A stretch of 64,000 nucleotides of DNA from assembly GCA_963812945.1 (NCBI GenBank), contig CAWEXD010000008.1, positions 248,001 to 312,000 on the forward strand. Direction: 5' to 3'. The notes beneath the pieces were generated by a model. The model made no database searches. It was not told the origin of the DNA and saw nothing but the letters and a program-made list of their open reading frames with translations. Shown here one piece after another: positions 8,380 to 16,640 of the stretch (position 1 is its first letter; each line of letters opens with the position of its first letter). A program made the position numbers and the translations under genes. This stretch comes from DASRDR01 sp963812945 [NCBI: uncultured Candidatus Rokubacteria bacterium]. GTDB taxonomy: Bacteria; Methylomirabilota; Methylomirabilia; Rokubacteriales.

Positions 8380-9156
8380 TCACGCCTGCACCGCGCCGCC
8401 GTCGACGTTCCAGGCCTGTCCCGTGACTCCGCGCGCCTCGTCGCTGGCCAGGAGCAGGGCCAGCGCCGCGACTTCCTCCGGCTCGATCAGCCGCTTCTGC
8501 GGCGAGAACGCGGCGAGCGTGCGGACCGCCTCGTCGAACCCGAGCCCCGTGCGCTCCTGGATGTTCCGCGCCCCGGCCCACGTGAGCTCGGTCGCCACGT
8601 AGCCGGGGCAGATCGCGTTGACCGTCACGCCGGCCGTCACGACCTCCTGCGCGAGCGCGCGGGTCAACCCGAGGAGACCGTGCTTCGAGGCCGCATAGGC
8701 GGCGACGTACGGGTACCCCTGGCGCGCGGCGATCGACGCGATGTTGACGATGCGGCCCCACCGCGCGGCCAGCATGCCTGGCAGGACGGCGCGGCTCATC
8801 AGGAACGCCCCGGTCAGGTTCACGCGGAGGTGTCGCTCCCAGAGCGCGTCGTCCGTGTCCAGGAACTTCGCCGACACCGCGATGCCCGCGTTGTTGACGA
8901 GGATCGCGACGGGCCCGAGCCCGTCCACGACCTGCCGCACGGCGTCGTCGACCTGCGCGCGCTCGGCGACGTCGCAGGTCACGGCGAGCGCCTTGCGCCC
9001 GTGGCTCCGGATCTCCGCGGCGACGGCCTCGAGCTCGGCTCCCGTGCGCGCGGTCACGGCGACGTGCGCGCCCTCGCGGGCGAAGGCGAGCGCAATTGCG
9101 CGACCGATGCCCCGGCCGCCGCCGGTGACGAGCGCCACCCGGTCCCGGAGCTTCAC
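8380..9156 (-). CDS. Short-chain dehydrogenase/reductase (3-hydroxyacyl-CoA dehydrogenase type)
   Basis: A 258-residue classical SDR. The NAD(P) site TGGGRGIG is at residues 11-18, NNAG at 88-91, and the catalytic Ser141, Tyr154 and Lys158 (YAASK) are all present, as is the C-terminal VDGG motif. It probably oxidises a 3-hydroxyacyl-type intermediate in the neighbouring CoA pathway. The GTG start at 9156 has no ribosome-binding site; a TATACT hexamer ends 7 bases before it, so the transcript may be leaderless. Confidence 0.88.
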   Translation of the reverse strand: MKLRDRVALVTGGGRGIGRAIALAFAREGAHVAVTARTGAELEAVAAEIRSHGRKALAVTCDVAERAQVDDAVRQVVDGLGPVAILVNNAGIAVSAKFLDTDDALWERHLRVNLTGAFLMSRAVLPGMLAARWGRIVNIASIAARQGYPYVAAYAASKHGLLGLTRALAQEVVTAGVTVNAICPGYVATELTWAGARNIQERTGLGFDEAVRTLAAFSPQKRLIEPEEVAALALLLASDEARGVTGQAWNVDGGAVQA

Positions 9157-9163
9157 GGCGCGC

Positions 9164-9193
9164 AGTATAGACGCCGCCCGAGACCGGGGTCAA
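9164..9193 (-). promoter_or_regulatory. Promoter for the SDR gene (leaderless type)
   Basis: On the minus strand TTGACC (9193-9188) is separated by 18 bases from TATACT (9169-9164). Seven bases later comes the GTG start at 9156, so transcription would begin at or next to the start codon. No Shine-Dalgarno sequence lies between. Confidence 0.6.
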
Positions 9194-9317
9194 CGAGCGG
9201 CGTCGCCTCGAGCGGGACCGGGCTTCGCCGGTTCGTCTTGACACCCGCAGGTTCGGGGTGACAGCGTAGCGACAACGCGCGGGATTCGGGACGCTTCATC
9301 TCGACTCAGAGGCGGGC

Positions 9318-10295
9318 ATGAGAGTTCTGCGGTCCATCGTGACGGCCGGCGTTGCCCTTGCCGTTCTCGCGGCACCCATGGCCAGCGAAGGCCAGATGCA
9401 CACGACCCGTGTTGGCCTTCTGGGGCCCGACGAAGAGCCCCGCTTCTCGGAGATCGGCCGTGGCCTGAGGCAAGGACTTCGGGAGCAGGGCCACGGGGAC
9501 CACGCCATCGAGATCCTCGAGCGGCGCGTGCGCCGAGGCGACAGTGCGGGTGCTGAGGCGGCGGTCCGGGAGCTCGCCGCACAGCGAGCGTTGGTCATCC
9601 TGGCCGTCGGTTCGACGCTGGCCGAGATCGCTCGGCGTGCAGCGTCCACGATGCCAGTCGTGTTCGTCACGCCCGGTGATCCGGTGGCGGCCGGCCTGCT
9701 GGCGAGTCTGGCCCGTCCAGGCCGGAACATGACCGCGGTGACGTTCGAGTATCCCGAACTCTCGGGCAAGCGGCTCGAGTTGCTGACGGAGGTTCTTCCC
9801 CGGGCACGCCGGGTTCTGGTGCTGTACGATCCCCGCGACGTGTCCCCTCGTCAGAGTCTGGCCGCCGCGCGGGAGGCGGCCGCAAGACTCCGCATCACCC
9901 TGGTGGAACGCGAGGTTCGGACCGATGTCGACGTTGCGCGGGCCATGACCGAGCTCGATGAGGTCGACGGGCTCCTGGCCGTCCCGGGGGGCGTGACCTC
10001 GAGCCACTACGCGGCCATGATCCGAGCGGCGAACGTCAAGCTGCGTCCCACGGTCTTCCCCGCCGGCTCTGGTAGCACTCGGGAGGCCCTGATGACCTAT
10101 GGCGCCGGTGATGCCGACGCGGCGCGGGAGGCGGCCCGGCTGGTAGGCAAGGTGCTGCGCGGAGCGAACGCCGGAGAGCTGCCGGTCGAGCGTCCAACCA
10201 GGATCACCCTGGTCGTGAACCTCAAGACGAGCAAGGCCCTCGGGCTCGCCATCCCGCCATCTGTGCTCGCGCGGGCGGATGAAGTGATCCGGTGA
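9318..10295 (+). CDS. ABC transporter substrate-binding protein, PF04392 (TrpX/YtrF-like) type
   Basis: 325 residues with an N-terminal signal peptide (to about residue 26, AAPMASEGQ). The mature part has a type 1 periplasmic binding fold: TTRVGLLGPDEEPRF, a GSTLAEIARRAASTMPVVFV strand-helix unit, and the family's C-terminal NLKTSKALGLAIPPSVLARA. These proteins bind small organic solutes. No permease or ATPase is adjacent. It precedes the monooxygenase/reductase fusion by 49 bases on the same strand, so it may capture the aromatic substrate or a related compound (inference). Confidence 0.82.
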   Translation: MRVLRSIVTAGVALAVLAAPMASEGQMHTTRVGLLGPDEEPRFSEIGRGLRQGLREQGHGDHAIEILERRVRRGDSAGAEAAVRELAAQRALVILAVGSTLAEIARRAASTMPVVFVTPGDPVAAGLLASLARPGRNMTAVTFEYPELSGKRLELLTEVLPRARRVLVLYDPRDVSPRQSLAAAREAAARLRITLVEREVRTDVDVARAMTELDEVDGLLAVPGGVTSSHYAAMIRAANVKLRPTVFPAGSGSTREALMTYGAGDADAAREAARLVGKVLRGANAGELPVERPTRITLVVNLKTSKALGLAIPPSVLARADEVIR

Positions 10296-10344
10296 CCATG
10301 CGCATTGTGGCCGGTGACTCCTCCACCGATGCGAGGCTCGGGCG

Positions 10345-12597
10345 GTGAGGATCGTCTGCATCGGCGGCGGCCCCGCGGGGCTCTACTTCGCCGCCCTCAT
10401 GAAGAAGGCCGACCCCGCGCACGACGTGACCGTCCTCGAGCGCAACCGGCCCGACGACACCTTCGGGTTCGGCGTCGTCTTCTCCGACGCGACGCTCGAG
10501 AACTTCGCGGAGGCCGACGGCGAGACCCATCAGGAGATCGTGCGGTCGTTCGCCCACTGGGACGACATCGAGATCCACTACGGCGGGGCCGTGGTGACCT
10601 CGGCCGGGCACGGCTTCGCCGGGATGTCCCGGCAAGGGCTCCTCGACCTCCTCCAGCGGCGCTGCAGCCAGCTGGGCGTGAAGCTCGAGTTCCAGGTCGA
10701 GGTCGCCGACCTCGCGCCCTACGCCGACGCGGACCTGATCCTGGCCGCCGACGGCGTGAACAGCACGGTTCGCGCGCGCCACGCGGCGGAGTTCCGCCCG
10801 CAGGTCGACTGGCGGCCGAACCGGTTCGTGTGGCTCGGCACCACGTACCCGTTCCCGGCCTTCACGTTCGTCTTCAAGGAGGACCGCCACGGGCTCTGGC
10901 GCGTCCACGCCTACCGGTACGCCCCGAACCTGTCGACCTTCATCCTCGAGACGACGGAAGAGACCTGGCGGCGGGCCGGGCTCCCGGACGCGTCCGAGGA
11001 CGACACGGTGGCCTTCACGGAGCGGCTCTTCGCGGAGGAGCTCCACGGACATCCCGTTCTCAAGAACCGGTCCCTCTGGCGCAGCTTCCCGACGGTGCGC
11101 AACGAGCGCTGGTCGCACGGGAACGTCGTGCTCGTCGGAGACGCGGCCCACACGGTGCACTTCTCGGTCGGCTCGGGGACGAAGCTCGCCATGGAAGACG
11201 CCATCGCGCTCTCCAGGGCGCTCCGGCATGACACCGACATTCCCGCGGCCCTCGCCGCCTACGAGGCCGAGCGGCGCCGGGAGGTCGAGAGCCTCCAGCG
11301 AGCGGCCCAGGTCAGCCTCGAGTGGTTCGAGACGACCGAGCGCTACCGGCGGCTCGAGCCCATCCAGTTCGCGATGACCCACCTCACGCGCAGCTTTCGC
11401 GTCACCCACGAGAACCTCAAGGTGCGCGATCCGCGCTTCGTCGCGACCGTCGACCGCTGGTTTGCCGAGGGCGCGGCCCGCCAGAGCGGCGTGCCGGTGC
11501 CGGTGGCGCCGCCCCCGCCGCCGATGTTCACGCCGTTCCGGCTCCGGGATCTCGTCCTCTCGAATCGCATCGTGGTGTCGCCGATGTGCCAGTACTCGGC
11601 CGAGGACGGCACGCCCAACGACTGGCACCTCGTCCACCTCGGCAGCCGGGCCGCCGGCGGGGCCGCCCTCATCGTCGCCGAGATGACCGACGTGAGCCGC
11701 GAGGGACGGATCAGCCCGGGCTGCACGGGCATGTACAAGCCCGAGCACGTCGACGCCTGGAAGCGCATCGTCGAGTTCGTGCACGGTCGCACCGGGGCGC
11801 GCATCGCCCTCCAGCTCGCCCACGCCGGGCGCAAGGGCTCGACGCGGCGGATGTGGGAGGGGATCGACGAGCCGCTTCCGGAAGGGAACTGGCCGCTCAT
11901 CTCCGCTTCGCCGCTCCCGTACTTCCCGCACAGCCAGGTCCCCCGGGAGATGGACCGGCGCGACATGGACGTGGTCCGTGACCAGTTCGTCCAGGCGGCC
12001 CGGATGGCCGACGCGGCGGGATTCGACATGCTGGAGCTCCACATGGCGCACGGCTACCTTCTGGCGAGCTTCGTCTCGCCCCTCACGAACGTGCGGGCGG
12101 ACGAGTACGGGGGGGCCCTCGAGCGGCGCATGCGCTATCCGCTCGAGGTGCTCGCCGCCGTGCGGGCGGCCTGGCCGGCGGAGAAGCCGATCTCGGTCAA
12201 GATCTCGGCGACGGACTGGGCCCTGGGGGGCACGAGCGGCGACGACGCCGTCCGCATCGCGGCGATGCTGAGGGCGCATGGCTGCGACATCGTCACGGTC
12301 TCGACCGGCCAGACGGTGGCCGACCAGCAGCCGGTGTACGGGCGGCTCTACCAGACCCCGTTCAGCGACCGGATCCGCCACGAGGCGGGCATTCCGACCA
12401 TGACCGTCGGGAACCTCTCGACGTACGCGGACGCGAACTCGATTTTGACCGCCGGCCGGGCGGACCTCTGCGTGCTCGCCCGCGGCCACCTGTACGACCC
12501 GTACTGGACACATCACGCCGCGCGGGAACAGGGCTACGATCTCGCCTGGCCCTCCCAGTACGTGTCCGTCACGAGCTACACCCCACGGCAGCGCTAG
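10345..12597 (+). CDS. 2-aminobenzoyl-CoA monooxygenase/reductase-like fusion (FAD monooxygenase + OYE domain)
   Basis: 750 residues in two modules. Residues 1-380 are a salicylate-hydroxylase-like FAD monooxygenase, with the dinucleotide site GGGPAGLY at 7-14 and a second FAD motif GDAAHTVHF near 262. Residues from about 394 form an Old Yellow Enzyme/NADH:flavin oxidoreductase barrel beginning FTPFRLRDLVLSNRI, with HMAHGYLLASF near 566 and a GNLST segment near 690. This architecture is that of Azoarcus evansii 2-aminobenzoyl-CoA monooxygenase/reductase and of proteins named salicylyl-CoA 5-hydroxylase. It would hydroxylate and partly reduce the CoA-bound ring. GTG start; only a weak GAGG lies upstream. 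Confidence 0.9.
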   Translation: MRIVCIGGGPAGLYFAALMKKADPAHDVTVLERNRPDDTFGFGVVFSDATLENFAEADGETHQEIVRSFAHWDDIEIHYGGAVVTSAGHGFAGMSRQGLLDLLQRRCSQLGVKLEFQVEVADLAPYADADLILAADGVNSTVRARHAAEFRPQVDWRPNRFVWLGTTYPFPAFTFVFKEDRHGLWRVHAYRYAPNLSTFILETTEETWRRAGLPDASEDDTVAFTERLFAEELHGHPVLKNRSLWRSFPTVRNERWSHGNVVLVGDAAHTVHFSVGSGTKLAMEDAIALSRALRHDTDIPAALAAYEAERRREVESLQRAAQVSLEWFETTERYRRLEPIQFAMTHLTRSFRVTHENLKVRDPRFVATVDRWFAEGAARQSGVPVPVAPPPPPMFTPFRLRDLVLSNRIVVSPMCQYSAEDGTPNDWHLVHLGSRAAGGAALIVAEMTDVSREGRISPGCTGMYKPEHVDAWKRIVEFVHGRTGARIALQLAHAGRKGSTRRMWEGIDEPLPEGNWPLISASPLPYFPHSQVPREMDRRDMDVVRDQFVQAARMADAAGFDMLELHMAHGYLLASFVSPLTNVRADEYGGALERRMRYPLEVLAAVRAAWPAEKPISVKISATDWALGGTSGDDAVRIAAMLRAHGCDIVTVSTGQTVADQQPVYGRLYQTPFSDRIRHEAGIPTMTVGNLSTYADANSILTAGRADLCVLARGHLYDPYWTHHAAREQGYDLAWPSQYVSVTSYTPRQR

Positions 12598-12674
12598 ACC
12601 CCGCGCCGACCCCCGCCGCGCCGCCCGCGTCCCGCTGGCTCGTCGTCGGGGCCCTTCTGGGGCTTGCCGCCGTC

Positions 12675-15296
12675 GTGCGCGTGTCGGCGATGTTCTACCA
12701 CCACATCTCGGGGGACGACGCCACGGTCGGCCTGATGGCGAGGCACATCCTCAGCGGCGAGAACCTGCCGGTGTTCTTCTACCGGCAGGCGTTCATCGGG
12801 TCGCTCAACGGCGCTCATCTGGTGCCGGCGCTGTTCCTCTTTGGACCCTCGGTTCCATTTCTTCCGCTCAGCGCGATCGCCTGGTCTCTCCTGTTCCCCC
12901 TGTTGCTCTACCTTCTGGGCCGGCGGGTCTTCGACGAGACCACGGCCCGCTTGACACTGCTCCTCGCGGCGGTGCCGCCCTTCTGCCTGACGTACTGGAG
13001 CGCCATCCAAGGTCATTTCGAGACCAACACGCTCGGCACGATCCTCCTCCTGCTCACGCTCCCGATCCTCGTCGGGTGCCCCGAACCCCGACGGACCCGT
13101 CTCATGGTCTGTCTGGGATTCGTCGCGGGGCTTGCCTTATGGACGAGCGTGAAGGTGGTGGTCGTGCTCGGGCCGATCCTCCTGCTCCTGCTGGTCCGGG
13201 ATCCGCTCATGCTCGTCCGTCGCGGCGCATTGCTGGCGGGCGCGACGTTCTTTCTTGGCAGCCTTCCCGCGTGGCTCTTCTACGCGAGTCAGCCGGACCC
13301 AGGGCGGGGCAATCTCGGCTCCGCCCGCCGATTCCTCGTCGCGAGCCTGGATCTCACGTGGGCGGGGCTGTCGCGCTTCCTCGTCGAGGTTCCCCCGCTC
13401 CTCGTCGCGACGTACTACTGGGCCCCGGACACCCCCGCGCGGTTCGCGGCGCTGATCGTGTGCGTTGGCGTGTACCTGGCCGCGATCGCGCTCGTGGCGG
13501 TAGAGACGGTTCGCGGATGCCGTACGCTGTCAGCCCGCCGGGTGTGGGGATTCTGGCTCCTCGCCCTGACGCTCGTCTCGACCTACGCCGCGCTGTATGT
13601 TTCCGAGTTCAACCGATTCGGCGGCCAGTCGCGCGCCCGTTACGTCCTGCCGGCGTACATCCCCCTCCTCCTGTTCGTGGGGGCGGCGATCGTCTGGCTG
13701 TCGCGGCGGTCGCGATCCGCCGCGGGAGCGGTGCTCGCGTTCGTCCTGGCCTTCAATGTCTGGACCAATCTCGGGTTTCTGTGGCCCTTGCAGCCGGTCG
13801 AGCGAGCGCAGCGCGAGAGTGTGATCGCCAACCGGGATGCCCTCGTTCGTCGTCTCCGCGCCTTCGGCGGTGACGCGGTCCTCGTGGACAACCTCTACGA
13901 GAGCATCATCTGGCAGTTCCTCGTGCCCCGGCCCCCGGTGTCGGCCCTCGCGACGGAGATCTACTACCCGTCGGCGGTCAGGGCCGACGCCGGCGAGCGC
14001 GTGGCCATCGTCGCCTCGGTCTCGGATCCCCTTGAGACCCAGCTCCGGGCGCTCGGCGCCACGGCCACGGCCGAGCGAATCGGCGCGTGGTGGTTCTACG
14101 ACGACGTTCGTGTCCCGCGTCCCAGGTACCGCCTCGTGCCCCGGACAGGCTGGCGGACCCTCGGCGAGACTGGCGCGCCCCCCGCCGCCGCGGACGGTGA
14201 CCTGGGCACCGCGTGGCCGGCGCGACGGCTCGACGCCTCGGAGGCGGGCGCGCTCGTGCTCGATCTCGGCGCACCGCGGGCGGTGGCGCGCGTGGTGTTC
14301 TGGCCCACGGCGCTGACCGATCTGATCGTGCCCCTCGAGATCGAGGGCTCGGGGGACGCGGTGACCTGGGAGCGGTTGGGCGTGGCACCCGAGCGCGTCG
14401 GGCGTCCGGCGTTCGTCGTCGGTGACCGCCCGGTATTCCGCTCTCGCAACGGCTGGCTCGAGCTGGTCACCGTCCCGCGGTTCGTCCGCTATCTGCGCGT
14501 CCGCCCGGTGGCGCGGGGTCCGGTGGGCGTCGGCATGGTCGGGGAGCTGTTCGTCTACGAAGCGCTCGACGGACCCGCGAGCGACGGAGTGGAGCTGGAC
14601 GAGCTGCTCGGCGTCCTGCGCGCCCGCGGGGTGGCGCGGCTCTTGGCCGATCCGGTCATCTCGGCGCGGGTGGCTCTGGCGACCAGAAGAGAGGTCGCCA
14701 CCGTGCCGGCCAACGGGGTGCTCAACAACCACGGGCTTTCGCCGCCCGTGCATCTGTTCGCGCGCCCGCGGCTCCGAGAGACGGACGCCGCGCTCGTGGC
14801 TGCCGAGGACGCGGGCGAGCTACGCGAGCGGCTCGACTCGGCGGGCGTGGCCTTCGCCTCCGAGCCTGTCGGGACCCGCGTGCTGTTCCAGCTGGTCGGC
14901 CCGCTGCCGACATCGACCCCCTGTCGGGGGACGGAATGGCGCCTGACCGCCGAGGCGCCTGACCCGGACGGTCGGGGCACCCGGTACGTCGTCGAGGGGC
15001 GCCTGGCCGCGCCCACCCGCCTCGCGACGGTCCGCCTCGAGCATCCCTGGGTGTCGACCCGGCATGCGTCGATCGTCAGACTCGAGATGTCGGATGACGG
15101 GCGCGCCTGGCGGGCCGTGGACGGCCGGCGGCGCGCGGTGGAGTGGGCGTGGGCCGGGCGGACGCTCTTCGCCTTCTCCGCGGGCGCGACGGAGCTGGTC
15201 GTGGACGACGCGCCCGCGCGCGAGGTACGCGTGGAGGTCCGCCTCCCCTATCGGGGCCCGGAGGCGATCACGGGCCTGTGCGTGCGGCGCCGCTGA
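12675..15296 (+). CDS. GT-C-like multispanning membrane protein with galactose-binding-like domains
   Basis: 873 residues from the first available GTG. The first 370 hold about ten membrane helices and the loop motif HISGDDATVGLMARH, like ArnT/PMT-type (GT39) polyprenyl-phosphate-sugar transferases. The remainder is soluble. Two regions (about 510-630 and 755-873) look like F5/8-type C (discoidin) galactose-binding folds, with LDLGAPRAVARVVFWP and EMSDDGRAWRAVD. The frame is open upstream of 12675 and encodes the rest of a first helix (SRWLVVGALLGLAA), but has no ATG, GTG or TTG there; the true start may be a rare codon. Probably cell-envelope glycan assembly; donor and acceptor unknown. Confidence 0.7.
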   Translation: MRVSAMFYHHISGDDATVGLMARHILSGENLPVFFYRQAFIGSLNGAHLVPALFLFGPSVPFLPLSAIAWSLLFPLLLYLLGRRVFDETTARLTLLLAAVPPFCLTYWSAIQGHFETNTLGTILLLLTLPILVGCPEPRRTRLMVCLGFVAGLALWTSVKVVVVLGPILLLLLVRDPLMLVRRGALLAGATFFLGSLPAWLFYASQPDPGRGNLGSARRFLVASLDLTWAGLSRFLVEVPPLLVATYYWAPDTPARFAALIVCVGVYLAAIALVAVETVRGCRTLSARRVWGFWLLALTLVSTYAALYVSEFNRFGGQSRARYVLPAYIPLLLFVGAAIVWLSRRSRSAAGAVLAFVLAFNVWTNLGFLWPLQPVERAQRESVIANRDALVRRLRAFGGDAVLVDNLYESIIWQFLVPRPPVSALATEIYYPSAVRADAGERVAIVASVSDPLETQLRALGATATAERIGAWWFYDDVRVPRPRYRLVPRTGWRTLGETGAPPAAADGDLGTAWPARRLDASEAGALVLDLGAPRAVARVVFWPTALTDLIVPLEIEGSGDAVTWERLGVAPERVGRPAFVVGDRPVFRSRNGWLELVTVPRFVRYLRVRPVARGPVGVGMVGELFVYEALDGPASDGVELDELLGVLRARGVARLLADPVISARVALATRREVATVPANGVLNNHGLSPPVHLFARPRLRETDAALVAAEDAGELRERLDSAGVAFASEPVGTRVLFQLVGPLPTSTPCRGTEWRLTAEAPDPDGRGTRYVVEGRLAAPTRLATVRLEHPWVSTRHASIVRLEMSDDGRAWRAVDGRRRAVEWAWAGRTLFAFSAGATELVVDDAPAREVRVEVRLPYRGPEAITGLCVRRR

Positions 15297-15307
15297 GCTG
15301 GCGCCGG

Positions 15308-16597
15308 TCAGGCCGCGGGAGCCTGGCCGCGGCTGACCCAGTACCGGTCGGGGCGGCGGGCCACGCGCGCGGCCAGGAGCCGGGTCGCGCGCTCCGCGTC
15401 GCCGGCCCGGAAGCAGGCCTCCAGCAGCGTGTCGTGAAAGACGTCGCGCTGGGCCCGGCTGCCGCCGAGCTGGACGATCCGCGGCCCGAGGGGCTCGATC
15501 CGGTCGATCGCCGTCCGGTACTCCTCGCGCGCGAACGCCTGCAGGCCCTCGATCAGGGGGATCAGCACTCCGGCCACGAGCGCCGTAGGATCCTTGGCCA
15601 CGCGCTGCCTCAGCATGTCTATCTGGGTGTCCGCCGTGGCCCAGTCCCCGGCTCCCGCGAGCGCCATGGTCAGGTGGGCGGCGTGGAAGAGGAGACCCTG
15701 GCGGTCGAGGCGCTCCCGCGCGATCGCGGCGAACGGGCGCCACCGCGCGGCCCCGACGGTCAGTCCCAGGAGATCCTGCCGCCAGAGGAGCGCGATCGAG
15801 TCGTGGAGGTCGCCGGCGATCGCCGAGGGCGCCCGCTCGAACGCCGCGCGCGAGATCCGGACGGCGCGCGCGTAGTCCCCGCGCGAGAGGTGCAGCAGCG
15901 CCAGGTGCCAGACGAGGTGGTTGCGGAACCAGTTGAGGTGCTGGCAGGGATGGATCGCGGGGGGAAGGCGGTCCACGCCGTCGTCGAATGCCGCAAGCTC
16001 GTAGAGCGCGTGGGCGAGCGCGTGGACCGCCCAGGCATCCCGGGGGTTGCGCGCCATCGCGGTCTCCGCCGCCTGCACGGCTTCCCGGCAGCGGTCCGCC
16101 TGCTCGAGCACGAACGCGTGGAGCCCCAGGACGAAGGAGTCGTCGCCGTGGTGCGGGAGCACGCGGGTCGTCAAGCCGAGCATCTCGGGAAAGCGACCCT
16201 GCCAGAACCAGACGAAGTAGAGGCGCTGGAGGACGACCACGTCGCGCGGCCAGGTCTCGAGGTGCTCCGTCATCGCGCGCTCCGCATCCGCGGGGCGGCC
16301 ACCGACCAAAAGGGCCACGGCCTCGACGTGACCGCGCTCGCGCGCCGTCTGGCCGGCCGCGGCCACGCGGGCGGTCTCCGCCGCGGCCCGTGCCTCTCCG
16401 AAGCGCTCCTCGAGGAAGAGGCACACGGCGGCCCCGGCGTGGGCGAGGGCGAGGCCGGGGTCGAGCGCCGCGGCCTGGCGGAACGCCTCGAGGGCGCCCC
16501 GGCCCCAGCTGAGGAGCTCACGCACTCCCTCGTCGTAGCGATCCAGCGCCGCAGGGACGGCCGTGGTGGCGGGCAGGCCGTAGGCGTCGGCGCGCAT
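15308..16597 (-). CDS. TTC38-type tetratricopeptide repeat protein
   Basis: 429 residues, almost entirely paired helices. The N-terminal MRADAYGLPATT, the segment DPGLALAHAG and the central NPRDAWAVHALAHALYE followed by HLNWFRNHLVWHLALLHL match the TTC38 family, better known from eukaryotes but present in many soil bacteria. No signal peptide. Cellular role unknown. It is convergent with the GT-C protein (11-base gap) and 43 bases downstream of the acyl-CoA dehydrogenase. Confidence 0.78.
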   Translation of the reverse strand: MRADAYGLPATTAVPAALDRYDEGVRELLSWGRGALEAFRQAAALDPGLALAHAGAAVCLFLEERFGEARAAAETARVAAAGQTARERGHVEAVALLVGGRPADAERAMTEHLETWPRDVVVLQRLYFVWFWQGRFPEMLGLTTRVLPHHGDDSFVLGLHAFVLEQADRCREAVQAAETAMARNPRDAWAVHALAHALYELAAFDDGVDRLPPAIHPCQHLNWFRNHLVWHLALLHLSRGDYARAVRISRAAFERAPSAIAGDLHDSIALLWRQDLLGLTVGAARWRPFAAIARERLDRQGLLFHAAHLTMALAGAGDWATADTQIDMLRQRVAKDPTALVAGVLIPLIEGLQAFAREEYRTAIDRIEPLGPRIVQLGGSRAQRDVFHDTLLEACFRAGDAERATRLLAARVARRPDRYWVSRGQAPAA

Positions 16598-16640
16598 CAG
16601 GGGATCGCCTGCTGGTCCCTGGCGATCGGAGCGGCGCCTG

